Positions 24,551 through 33,522 of a stretch of 64,000 nt of DNA are shown here, piece by piece. Made by a program: the position numbers and the translations under genes. The stretch spans positions 3,348,001 to 3,412,000 of the forward strand of contig NZ_CP010054.1 in the NCBI RefSeq assembly GCF_000801315.1. Direction: 5' to 3'. The number at the start of each line of letters is the position of its first letter. Position 1 is the first letter of the stretch. This DNA comes from Hymenobacter sp. DG25B. GTDB taxonomy: Bacteria > Bacteroidota > Bacteroidia > Cytophagales > Hymenobacteraceae. Below the pieces are notes generated by a model, which worked only from the letters and a program-made list of their open reading frames with translations, was not told the DNA's origin and ran no database searches.

Positions 24551-25840
24551 TTAGCGGCGCATGAGGCGCTCAATATCGTCGGCTTCCAGCGGGATATTTT
24601 TCATCAGGTCCTCATTGCCGGTTTTGGTAATGAGAATATCATTTTCCAGGCGAATACCCAGGCCCTCTTCCCGGATATAAATACCAGGCTCGCAGGTGTA
24701 CACCATGCCGGCCTCGAAGGGGCGATATTTAAACCCTACATCGTGCACATCCAGGCCCAGATAGTGGGAGGTGCCGTGCATGAAGTACTTCTTGTAGAGC
24801 GGGGCGGCGGGGTCCTGGTTGCGCACGTCCTGTTCGTTCAGCAAATCCAGCTTAATGAGCTCCTGCTCCATAGTGCGGCCCACAGCGGCGTGGTAGTCCT
24901 CAATGTTGTTGCCGGCTACCAGTTGGGAGGTGGCAAACTTCATTACGCGCAGCACGGCATCGTACACCTGGCGCTGGCGCTTGGTGAAGGTGCCGTTGAC
25001 CGGAATGGAGCGGGACAGGTCGGCGGCGTAGTTGGCGTACTCAGCACCAAAGTCCAGCAGGATGACGTCGCCGTCTTTGCATTGCCGGTCGTTGCTGACG
25101 TAGTGCAGAATGCAGGCGTTGGCGCCGGAGGCAATGATGCTGCCGTAGGCCGGGCCGCGCGAGGCATTACGCAGGAACTCGTGGTACAGCTCGGCCTCAA
25201 TTTCATACTCCATCACGCCGGGCTTCACAAAGCCCAGCAGGCGGCGGAAGGCCTTTTCCGTGATGTTGCAGGCCTGGCGCATCAGCCGGATTTCTTCCTC
25301 GCTCTTAATGGCCCGCAGGCGGTGCATCAGCGGAGCCGCGCGGCGGTAATTGTGCAGCGGATAATCTGCTTTGATTTTTTTAGCGAAGCGCGCATCACGC
25401 GTTTCCACCTCCACCACGGCCCGGATATGCTCATTGGTGTTCAGGTACACGTTTTCGGCCTCGTTCATCAGGGCTATCAGCACCGAGGGAAAAGAGTCGA
25501 GCCACATGATGGACTTCACGCCGGACTGCGCGCGGGCCTCGTCCTTGGTCAGCTTATAGCCTTCCCACACCAGAATATGCTCGCTGGTTTCCTTCAGGAA
25601 CAGAATTTCGCGGTGCTGGGGCAGCGTGGCATCCGGGAACAGCAGCAGAATGCTTTCCTCCTGATCTACCCCGGACAGGTAAAACAAGTCGTTGTTCTGC
25701 CGGAACGGCATGGTGCCGTCGGCATTGGTCGGCATCACATCATTGGCCTGAAAAATGGCCATCGATGCCGGGGGCAGCAGTAGGGTAAAATTGCGGCGGT
25801 TCTGGATGAAAAGCTGCGGATCGATGGAGCCGTAACGCAT
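24551..25840 (-). CDS. pepP: Xaa-Pro aminopeptidase (M24B family)
   Basis: 429 residues, typical length. The N-terminal creatinase-like domain contains FYLSGVDQEESILLLFPDA. The C-terminal pita-bread domain carries the dinuclear metal ligands: two Asp in LLDFGAEYANYAADLSR, His in HGTSHYLGLDVHD, Glu in TCEPGIYI and Glu in LENDILIT. It removes N-terminal residues before proline in the cytoplasm; no signal peptide is seen. It is a single-gene unit, divergent from the second GT9 gene. Confidence 0.95.
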   Translation of the reverse strand: MRYGSIDPQLFIQNRRNFTLLLPPASMAIFQANDVMPTNADGTMPFRQNNDLFYLSGVDQEESILLLFPDATLPQHREILFLKETSEHILVWEGYKLTKDEARAQSGVKSIMWLDSFPSVLIALMNEAENVYLNTNEHIRAVVEVETRDARFAKKIKADYPLHNYRRAAPLMHRLRAIKSEEEIRLMRQACNITEKAFRRLLGFVKPGVMEYEIEAELYHEFLRNASRGPAYGSIIASGANACILHYVSNDRQCKDGDVILLDFGAEYANYAADLSRSIPVNGTFTKRQRQVYDAVLRVMKFATSQLVAGNNIEDYHAAVGRTMEQELIKLDLLNEQDVRNQDPAAPLYKKYFMHGTSHYLGLDVHDVGFKYRPFEAGMVYTCEPGIYIREEGLGIRLENDILITKTGNEDLMKNIPLEADDIERLMRR

Positions 25841-25969
25841 AGGAGGGCGGAATAGTGAAAAGAGCTACAAAGACGTGCCACGAAGGCGGGGGCTGCAAGT
25901 TAGAAGAATGACGCGCACAATGAAGAGCCCCGGGCTTGGGCGGCTGCCGCAAAAACAATAGCTTAGTTG

Positions 25970-25977
25970 TATCTTTG
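25970..25977 (+). promoter_or_regulatory. -7 element (TATCTTTG) for the GT9 gene
   Basis: Exact TAnnTTTG match 26 bases before the ATG at 26003. A TTG is present at 25936, too far for normal spacing. Confidence 0.45.
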
Positions 25978-26002
25978 CAGCCTGCTTTCTTGCACTTTAT
26001 CG

Positions 26003-27061
26003 ATGTCCGACGCCTCTTCCCGTGCTGTTCTGCTGATTCAGACTGCCTTTATCGGCGACGTCATTCTGGCCACGGCCCTGCTGGAGCACCTGCACCAAAC
26101 GGAGCCCGACACGCCGGTAGATTTTCTGGTCCGCAAAGGCAATGAGGGTCTGGTGCAAAACCACCCGCACGTGCGCAACGTGCTGGTGTGGGATAAGAAA
26201 AAAGCCAAATACCGTGGCCTGTGGCAGCTGCTGAAGCAAATCCGGCAGACGAAGTACGAGCGGGTTATTACCCTGCAGCGCTTTGCCTCCACGGGTTTTC
26301 TCACGGCCTTCTCGGGGGCTCCGCAGCGCATCGGCTTCGATAAAAACCCGTTCTGCTCCCGCTTTACCATGGCCATTCCGCACCTGATTGGGGCCGGCAT
26401 CCATGAAGTATCGCGCAACCTGCACCTGCTGGACCCGGCTTACGAAGGTCCGCTTACGCCCCCCCGCCTCTACCCTACCGCCGCCGATGAAGCCGCCGCC
26501 ACCCAGGTGGCCAGCCTGGCCGGGGACAGTCCTTATATCTGTATTGCCCCTACTTCCGTCTGGTTTACCAAGCAGTTTCCGGAGGAGCAGTGGGTAAAGC
26601 TGCTGGCCGCGCTGCCACCCCGCTATACCGTGTTTCTACTGGGCGGCCCACCTGATGTAGCCGCCTGCCAGCAGCTGCTGGAGCGCAGCAACCGGCCACA
26701 CGTATATAATACCGCCGGCAAGCTTTCCCTGCTGGCTTCCGCCGCCCTCATGCGCGGGGCCATGCTCAACTATGTAAACGACTCGGCACCCATGCACCTG
26801 TGCTCGGCGGTAGGCGCTCCTACCTGCGCGGTGTACTGCTCCACGGTGCCCTACTTCGGGTTTGGGCCGCTGAGCCCGTTTGCGCGGGTGGTGATGCTGG
26901 AGGAAGAGTTGGCCTGCCAACCCTGCGGCCTGCATGGCCACCGCAAGTGCCCGCTCAACCACTTCCACTGCGCGCACGGCATCCAGACCAGCCAGCTGCT
27001 GGCTGTGCTGGCCGAAGCGGAGATTCATAATTCAATTCACTTATTAGCTTGCGACAAGTAA
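26003..27061 (+). CDS. Glycosyltransferase family 9 (heptosyltransferase-like)
   Basis: 352 residues from the ATG at 26003 (MSDASSRAVLLIQTAFIGDVIL). The heptosyltransferase N-terminal motif TAFIGDVILATALLEHL and the second-domain MLNYVNDSAPMHLCSAVGAP are present. The cysteine cluster CQPCGLHGHRKCPLNHFHC near the C-terminus corresponds to that of the other GT9 (16149-17171), although overall identity looks modest. The last dozen residues (EIHNSIHLLACDK) are encoded in AT-rich sequence that belongs to the following AT-rich segment, so the original C-terminus may have been replaced. Probably adds a core or surface sugar to lipopolysaccharide. Confidence 0.9.
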   Translation: MSDASSRAVLLIQTAFIGDVILATALLEHLHQTEPDTPVDFLVRKGNEGLVQNHPHVRNVLVWDKKKAKYRGLWQLLKQIRQTKYERVITLQRFASTGFLTAFSGAPQRIGFDKNPFCSRFTMAIPHLIGAGIHEVSRNLHLLDPAYEGPLTPPRLYPTAADEAAATQVASLAGDSPYICIAPTSVWFTKQFPEEQWVKLLAALPPRYTVFLLGGPPDVAACQQLLERSNRPHVYNTAGKLSLLASAALMRGAMLNYVNDSAPMHLCSAVGAPTCAVYCSTVPYFGFGPLSPFARVVMLEEELACQPCGLHGHRKCPLNHFHCAHGIQTSQLLAVLAEAEIHNSIHLLACDK

Positions 27062-27096
27062 TATTTTTTACAAAAAAAATATAATTCAACCATTTT

Positions 27097-28488
27097 ATGC
27101 CAGTAGTAACTGAAGAGCGAAATATCTGTGTTAACTATTTTCATATTTTACTGTTATACACAGCATTAATTGTATGCGTTAGCTGCAATGAGAAAGCAGC
27201 AAATCCTCAACCGAATGCTCCAAAGATTACTGAAAAAGTATCAGGGTTTCGCGCTGTTTTCTCAGAGCCTACTGCAGTACCTGGAGCAGCAGGTTTAGTA
27301 GGCACAAAGCAATTTGCCTTCAGTAGCTATGGCACTGATCAACCTTTTTGGATAGGACTAAATGAAAATGCTTCGGGGTACACTGCTCTTTTAACGCGTG
27401 TTGATACAACCGGCAAAGTACTGACAACCAAATCGTTATTTAATTTTACAACTGATTTAGCAGCTACTCCTGATGGTGGCTGCTGGATTGCTGGGTATGG
27501 TATTTTATCTCATTTAGATGCTAATGGAGTTGTTGATAATAGTCATGTTTTAACAAATGATAACAATGGGCAAGGAGTCCTTTATAATTCCATACATTCC
27601 ACTATTGACAACGGCTGCATTATAACTTGTACTGAATTTGACGAAAAATCAGAAAAACGCTTCTTAGTTTCGGGAAAAGTTGACTCACAAGGTAAAATCG
27701 AATACTTGAACTCATATGAATACCCAGGGAATCCAATTTCTTCAGCGCAATTAAAAAATGGCAATGTATTAGTTTTAGGAGGAACTCTATCAAATACAAA
27801 CAAAACAATTATTTTAACCGAATTAAATCAACAGAACATCGTTAAAAATATCGAAATAACAATTAACGAACCTTACGTAAACTTTTCAAGAATTAATTTT
27901 AAAATATTTGCAATGCAAGACAACTCTATAGCTATATCAGATAGTGATAATTCATTATTTATTCATTTAGACAGAGAACTTAATCTTCTTAAATCCCTGT
28001 CGATTGCCGGATTATTTACACGTACGGGAGGAGTATATGTATCAGAGAATGGTACTGTTGGAATGGTTGGCGAAAGCCCTAATTATGTAAATAACACTAT
28101 ATTACCACAAGGTCTATATTATACTGAATTTAACATCAATTCACAACCTGAAAATGCTAGCTGCATAGAAATGAACCCTGATGGAAAATGGACTGCTGAT
28201 TATGGAAGATTATTGAATACACAGGGATTATATCGTTATTTCTTGGGCAATTTGATGGCACCCATAAATGGCGGGGTCCCAATCAGCTTTAGAGTAATTA
28301 AGGTTAAATCCAGCAATCCAAAAAGCTGCGCATCAAATGACTCTAAAATTCCATTAACTATAAACTCAATAAATTTAACAACAAAAGCAACTAACTCAGT
28401 ATTAAAAACCATCCTACCTATATCTAATAAACCTTATTCATTTAAAACAGGCTCATCAAATATACAAGCCACAAAAAAATGTGATTAA
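27097..28488 (+). CDS. AT-rich lipoprotein gene of unknown function (probable recent acquisition)
   Basis: 463 residues. Signal with lipobox near IVCVSC, about residue 30. The body repeats short beta units with Asn/Asp-rich turns (TPDGGCWIAGYGILSHLDANG, STIDNGCIITCTEFDEK, LKNGNVLVLGGTLSN), suggesting a beta-propeller-like fold (inference). It has several cysteines and a Ser/Thr/Asn-rich tail. Codon use is strikingly AT-rich (AAT, TTA, ATA, AAA common) against a GC-rich background on both sides. No known domain. No mobility gene is next to it. Confidence 0.7.
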   Translation: MPVVTEERNICVNYFHILLLYTALIVCVSCNEKAANPQPNAPKITEKVSGFRAVFSEPTAVPGAAGLVGTKQFAFSSYGTDQPFWIGLNENASGYTALLTRVDTTGKVLTTKSLFNFTTDLAATPDGGCWIAGYGILSHLDANGVVDNSHVLTNDNNGQGVLYNSIHSTIDNGCIITCTEFDEKSEKRFLVSGKVDSQGKIEYLNSYEYPGNPISSAQLKNGNVLVLGGTLSNTNKTIILTELNQQNIVKNIEITINEPYVNFSRINFKIFAMQDNSIAISDSDNSLFIHLDRELNLLKSLSIAGLFTRTGGVYVSENGTVGMVGESPNYVNNTILPQGLYYTEFNINSQPENASCIEMNPDGKWTADYGRLLNTQGLYRYFLGNLMAPINGGVPISFRVIKVKSSNPKSCASNDSKIPLTINSINLTTKATNSVLKTILPISNKPYSFKTGSSNIQATKKCD

Positions 28489-28567
28489 CAACATTTTATA
28501 TATTCAAATAAATTAATATTTAATAATATATATTTCACATTACATTTTTTTCAAAAGCTCTTTAATA

Positions 28568-29800
28568 ATGTCTGATTACGACCTGTACGAGCTGCCTAAC
28601 GGCATCCGGGTTCTGCATAAACAAGTTCTGCACACCAAAATTGCGCACTGCGGCTTCCTGCTGGATATCGGTTCGCGCGATGAAAAGCCGGAGCAGCAGG
28701 GTCTGGCGCACTTCTGGGAGCACATGGCTTTCAAAGGCACTGAAAAGCGCAAAAGCTTCCACATCCTGAACCGGCTGGAAACCGTGGGGGGCGAGCTGAA
28801 CGCCTACACCACCAAGGAGAAAATCTGCTTTTACGCTTCCCTGCTCAGCACCCACTTTGAGCGCGCTTTTGAGCTACTGACGGACCTGACCTTTCATTCC
28901 GTTTTTCCGGAAAAAGAAATTGAGAAAGAGCGCGGCGTGATTCTGGAAGAAATGGCCATGTACCACGATGCCCCCGAAGACGCCATCATCGATGATTTCG
29001 ACGCCGTGGTGTTTGGCAATCATTCCCTGGGCCACAATATTCTGGGCACCAAGGAAAGCGTGAGTGGTTTTCAGCAAGGTGATTTTCGGGAGTTTCTGGG
29101 CCAGAATGTGCGCACCAACCGGCTTATCTTCAGCTCCGTCAGCAACCTGCCTTTCAAGGAAGTAAAGCGGCTGGCTGATAAATACCTGGCGCCGCTGCAG
29201 GCGCAGCTGGGCACCCACGCCCGCACCCCGTTTGGCCACTACCAGCGCATCGACCGGGTGGAGCGCAAGCCCATTACGCAGGCCCATTGCTTGATTGGCG
29301 GCCCGGCTTATGCTATTGAAGACGAGCGGCGCATTCCGTTTTTCATGCTGAGCAACCTGCTGGGTGGCCCCGGCATGAACTCCCGCCTGAACCTGGCCGT
29401 GCGCGAGAAATACGGCCTGGTGTATACCATCGACTCTACCTACTCGCCCTACACCGATACCGGCCTGTTCGGCATCTACTTCGGCACCGAGAAAAAGCAG
29501 GTAGACCGCACCATTTCCCTGGTTCAGAAAGAGCTGAAGAAGCTGCGCACCACGCCGCTGGGCGGCCTGCAGCTGCACACGTCCAAAGAGCAGCTCATGG
29601 GTCAGCTGGCCATGGCCGAAGAAAGCAACGGCGGCCTGATGCAGCTCCTGGGCAAAAGCACCCTGGATCTGGGCCGCGTGGAGTCGCTCAATGAAATTTT
29701 TGAGCGGGTAAAGCGCATAACGTCCACGGAGCTGCAGGAGCTGGCCAATGATATCCTGCGCGAGGACAACCTGAGCATGCTGCAGTACCTGCCGGAGTAA
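28568..29800 (+). CDS. M16 family zinc metallopeptidase
   Basis: 410 residues, one complete M16 unit pair. The inverted zinc motif HFWEH (residues 49-53) with the downstream Glu in KEIEKERGVILEEM forms the catalytic site. The C-terminal inactive-type half contains the GGPGMNSRLNLAVREKYGLVYTID block. No signal peptide, so cytoplasmic or processed otherwise. Relatives are processing peptidases of the YmxG/PqqL group. It is followed 10 bases later by an O-methyltransferase gene on the same strand. Confidence 0.93.
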   Translation: MSDYDLYELPNGIRVLHKQVLHTKIAHCGFLLDIGSRDEKPEQQGLAHFWEHMAFKGTEKRKSFHILNRLETVGGELNAYTTKEKICFYASLLSTHFERAFELLTDLTFHSVFPEKEIEKERGVILEEMAMYHDAPEDAIIDDFDAVVFGNHSLGHNILGTKESVSGFQQGDFREFLGQNVRTNRLIFSSVSNLPFKEVKRLADKYLAPLQAQLGTHARTPFGHYQRIDRVERKPITQAHCLIGGPAYAIEDERRIPFFMLSNLLGGPGMNSRLNLAVREKYGLVYTIDSTYSPYTDTGLFGIYFGTEKKQVDRTISLVQKELKKLRTTPLGGLQLHTSKEQLMGQLAMAEESNGGLMQLLGKSTLDLGRVESLNEIFERVKRITSTELQELANDILREDNLSMLQYLPE

Positions 29801-29810
29801 TTTCGCATTT

Positions 29811-30458
29811 ATGGACTTCCTCTCCGACGAGCTGCAGGCCTACGCCGACCAGCATACCTCGCCCGAAACGCCCCTGCTGGCTCGCCTCAACCGCGAAACC
29901 CATGTGCAGGTGCTGGCTCCGCGCATGCTCTCGGGGCAGCTGCAGGGCCGGCTGCTGAGCATGCTCAGCCACATGGTGCGCCCCCGCCGCGTGCTGGAGC
30001 TGGGTACCTACACCGGCTATTCCGCGCTATGCCTGGCCGAAGGACTGACGGCCGATGGCGAGCTGCACACCATTGAGCAAAACCCCGAGCTGGAAGACCG
30101 GATACGCCGCTACGTGGCGGAAGCGGGCCTGACCGGGCGCATTCACCTGCACATTGGCGAGGCGCTACAGGTGCTGCCTATGCTGGCCGAAACCTGGGAT
30201 TTGGTGTTTATTGATGCTGACAAGATTAACAACGATGCCTACTATGAGCTGGTGTTGCCGCAGGTACGGCCGGGGGGCTTCATTCTGGTAGACAATGTGC
30301 TCTGGAGTGGCAAAGTGCTACCCTCCCATCAGGTGCGCCCCTCGGACAAGGATACCCAGGCGTTGCGCCTGTTTAACGACAAAGTGCAGCAGGATGAGCG
30401 GGTGGAAAACGTGCTGCTGCCCGTGCGCGACGGAATTCTGATGATTCGGAAGCGCTGA
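29811..30458 (+). CDS. O-methyltransferase (class I SAM, COG4122 type)
   Basis: 215 residues. The family pattern is clear: RVLELGTYTGYSALCLAEGL (SAM motif I), HTIEQNPE, WDLVFIDADKINNDAYYELVLPQVRPGGFILVDNVLWSGKV (metal-binding Asp and Asn residues) and DGILMIRKR. It is a cation-dependent catechol-O-methyltransferase-like enzyme of the cytoplasm; some relatives modify tRNA hydroxyuridine (TrmR), others small catechols, and the sequence alone does not decide. It starts 10 bases after the M16 gene, so it is co-transcribed with it. Confidence 0.93.
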   Translation: MDFLSDELQAYADQHTSPETPLLARLNRETHVQVLAPRMLSGQLQGRLLSMLSHMVRPRRVLELGTYTGYSALCLAEGLTADGELHTIEQNPELEDRIRRYVAEAGLTGRIHLHIGEALQVLPMLAETWDLVFIDADKINNDAYYELVLPQVRPGGFILVDNVLWSGKVLPSHQVRPSDKDTQALRLFNDKVQQDERVENVLLPVRDGILMIRKR

Positions 30459-30562
30459 TTTTTATATCGTTGGCATTCTGATACTTAGCCATTTTTTACC
30501 GGATCCGTTAAACGGAACCCGAATTCCCGTGTCTGTATCCCATGTGGCCTGTTCCTGATGCA

Positions 30563-33382
30563 ATGCAAAAATCTGTTTACCTCTTTCTAGTTCTTGTTTT
30601 TTCCGCCTTCACTACGGCTTTTGCGCAAACCGGCTCCGTGAGCGGGCGCATAGTAGATGGCGCCGACCAAACGCCGCTCGGCGGGGCTAACGTGGTGCTA
30701 ATTCACCTGCCCGATTCCGTAAAACAAGGCACCGCCGCCGATGCCAGCGGCAATTTCACTTTGGCTAATGTGGCGCCGGGCCCTTATGTGCTGTCGGCCT
30801 CTTTTCTGGGGTATCAAACGCTGCGCCGCACCGTGCAGGTAGGCAGCCAGCCGGTGGTGCTGGGGCCGGTGGTGCTACGCGCCGGGGGCATTACGCTTAA
30901 AAATGTGGAGGTAGTGGGCCGGGCCGCCGCGGCCGTGCAAAAGGGCGATACCGCCCAGTACAGCGCCAAGGCCTTTAAAACCAACCCCGATGCCGATGCC
31001 CAGGACCTGATTACCAAAATGCCCGGCGTAACGGTGGTAGATGGCAAGGTGCAGGCGCAGGGCGAAGACGTGCGCCAGGTGCTGGTAGATGGCAAGCAGT
31101 TTTTTGGCGATGATGCCAGCGCCGTGCTCAAGAATATTCCGGCCGAGGTAATTGATAAGATTGAGGTCTTCGACAAGAAAAGCGAGCAGGCCCAGTTCTC
31201 GGGTATTGATGATGGCAACGCGGCCAAAACTATCAACATCGTCACCAAGGCGGAATTCCGCAACGGGCAGTTTGGGCGCATCAGCGTGGGCGGCGGACCG
31301 GAGCGGTACCGGGCCAGCGGCAACATCAACTCCTTCCAGGGCGACCGGCGCATTTCCGTGGTGGCGCAGTCCAATAACGTGAACGAGCAGAACTTTGGCA
31401 CCGAGGATTTGCTGGGCGTGGTGGGCAACTCCCAGCAGGGCGGCCGGCGCGGCGGTGGCGGTGGGGGCCCCCGGGGCGGTGGGGGTGGCCGACGCGGAGG
31501 CCAGGGCGGTGGCGGCGCCAACGACTTTCTGACCAACCAGAACAACGGCATCAATACCACGCACGCGCTGGGCATTAACTACGCCGATAAATGGGGCCAG
31601 AAGTTGGAAGTAACCGGCAGCTACTTTTTCAACCGCAACAACAACGACCTGGGCAGCAACACCTTCCGCCAATATATTCTTCCCTCGGCCGCCGACCAGA
31701 ACTACACGGAAAACTCCATCAGCAACAGCCACAACACCAACCATCGGCTCAACTTCCGGCTGGACTACAAGATTGACTCCATGAACTCGCTGCTGTGGCG
31801 GCCGCGTTTCTCCTATCAGCTTAACGATGGCCGCAACAACCTGCTGGGCCAGACGCTGAACGGTGAAACGCCGGTGAGCAACCTCACCAGCAATTATGGC
31901 TCTAAATACAACGGCATCAACTTCAACAATGATCTGCTGTTTCGCCACCGCTTTGGCAAGCCCGGCCGCACGCTTTCCATTAGCGCTGGCACGGGCTACA
32001 ACGATAAGAATGGCACCAGCACCCTTGTTACTACCAACTCCACGCTAGCCGATGCCAACCTGGACCAGTTCTCCCGCCTCACACAGAGCGGCTGGAATCT
32101 GGCTTCCAGCATCAACTATTCCGAGCCGCTTACCAGGCAGGACTTCCTGCAGGCCAGCTACGATTTGCGCTACGCACCCAGCAACTCCGACAAGCGCACC
32201 TATAACCTGAACGAGGACAGCCAGAGCTATACTATTCCCGATACGGCCCTGAGCAACGTGTTTACCAACGCCTACCTCACGCAGGCACTGGGCACCAGCT
32301 ACCGCCGCCAGACCAAGCAGTTTCAGGCCATGGTGGGCGTATCCGTGCAGCGGGCCACGCTTAGCCGCGACCAGGAATTTCCGCTAATTTCCACCGGGAA
32401 GTATACCTTCCTGAACGCTCTGCCCACGGCCATGCTGCAGTACAAGCTCACGCAGCAGAAAAACCTGCGCCTGAACTACCGCACCAACACTTCCCCACCC
32501 AGCATCAGCCAGCTGCAGGAAGTAGTGAACAATGCGAATCCGCTGCAGCTCACTACCGGCAACCCGGCCCTGAAGCAGGAGTATCAGCACAACCTGTTCC
32601 TGCGCTATTCGGCAGCAAAACCCGAGAAATCCACCAACTTCTTTGCGCTGATTGGCGGATCGTACACGCAAAACCCCATCAGTAACAGCACGCTTATTTC
32701 TACCCGGGACAGTGTGCTGAATGAAAGCGTAACGCTGCCGGCCGGTGCCCAGCTTACGCGCCCCGTAAACCTGGACAGGCAGTTCTCCTTGCGCTCCTTC
32801 CTGAACTACGGCGTGCCGCTGACCGTCATCAAATCCAACCTGAATCTGAACGCCTCGGCCACGTATTCGCGCACGCCGGGCTTGATTAATGGGGCGCTCA
32901 ACTACGCGCAAACGCCGGCCCTGGGCGCGGGCGTGGTACTCAGCAGCAACATCAGCGAGAAGCTGGACTTCACTTTGTCCTCTAATTCCAACCTGAGCTT
33001 TGTGCGCAACACCCTGCAGCAGCAGCTGAACACCAATTACTTTGTGCAGAACTCGCGGGCCCGCCTGAACTGGATTATTGGCAATGGCATTACCGTGGCC
33101 TCCGACGTGACGCACCAGGCCAACCGGGGACTGACGGCCGGCTTCAACCAGCAGTATGTGCTCTGGAATGCCAGCCTGGGCAAAAAGCTGTTTGCCAAAC
33201 AGCAGGGTGAGCTGAAGCTGTACGCCTTCGACTTGCTGGGCCAGAACCGCAGCATTCAGCGCAATACTACGGAAACCTATATTGAGGACGTGCGCACCGA
33301 TATTCTGCAGCGGTATTTCATGCTGATGTTTACCTACAACCTGCGCAATACCGGCCGCGGCCCGGCGCCGGCCCGGCCCTAA
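30563..33382 (+). CDS. TonB-dependent-receptor-like outer-membrane beta-barrel protein
   Basis: 939 residues from the ATG at 30563 (MQKSVYLFLVLVFSA, cleavage near AFAQ); an upstream ATG at 30542 adds seven residues. Order of parts: carboxypeptidase-regulatory-like domain (~25-110, TGSVSGRIVDGADQTPLGGANV), plug (AQDLITKMPGVTVVDGKVQAQG, NIPAEVIDKIEVFDKKSEQ), then a long barrel of the OMP_b-brl_3 type. A Gly/Arg-rich stretch of about 26 residues (around 300-325, encoded at 31441-31518) lies in an early barrel loop. No SusD partner follows, so it is not a classical glycan uptake pair. Substrate unknown. Ends before a lytic transglycosylase gene. Confidence 0.9.
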   Translation: MQKSVYLFLVLVFSAFTTAFAQTGSVSGRIVDGADQTPLGGANVVLIHLPDSVKQGTAADASGNFTLANVAPGPYVLSASFLGYQTLRRTVQVGSQPVVLGPVVLRAGGITLKNVEVVGRAAAAVQKGDTAQYSAKAFKTNPDADAQDLITKMPGVTVVDGKVQAQGEDVRQVLVDGKQFFGDDASAVLKNIPAEVIDKIEVFDKKSEQAQFSGIDDGNAAKTINIVTKAEFRNGQFGRISVGGGPERYRASGNINSFQGDRRISVVAQSNNVNEQNFGTEDLLGVVGNSQQGGRRGGGGGGPRGGGGGRRGGQGGGGANDFLTNQNNGINTTHALGINYADKWGQKLEVTGSYFFNRNNNDLGSNTFRQYILPSAADQNYTENSISNSHNTNHRLNFRLDYKIDSMNSLLWRPRFSYQLNDGRNNLLGQTLNGETPVSNLTSNYGSKYNGINFNNDLLFRHRFGKPGRTLSISAGTGYNDKNGTSTLVTTNSTLADANLDQFSRLTQSGWNLASSINYSEPLTRQDFLQASYDLRYAPSNSDKRTYNLNEDSQSYTIPDTALSNVFTNAYLTQALGTSYRRQTKQFQAMVGVSVQRATLSRDQEFPLISTGKYTFLNALPTAMLQYKLTQQKNLRLNYRTNTSPPSISQLQEVVNNANPLQLTTGNPALKQEYQHNLFLRYSAAKPEKSTNFFALIGGSYTQNPISNSTLISTRDSVLNESVTLPAGAQLTRPVNLDRQFSLRSFLNYGVPLTVIKSNLNLNASATYSRTPGLINGALNYAQTPALGAGVVLSSNISEKLDFTLSSNSNLSFVRNTLQQQLNTNYFVQNSRARLNWIIGNGITVASDVTHQANRGLTAGFNQQYVLWNASLGKKLFAKQQGELKLYAFDLLGQNRSIQRNTTETYIEDVRTDILQRYFMLMFTYNLRNTGRGPAPARP

Positions 33383-33522
33383 CGGGCGCGCCGCGGTACA
33401 GAAGCCGGGAATAGTTGCATTTGTGGAGCAAATTCCCCGAAAACGGGATATTTCGCCTATTTTGGAGGCTAGCAACGTGGGCTGTTTATGCAGACCAGGC
33501 GTTGCTAGCCTTCTTTTTGCCG

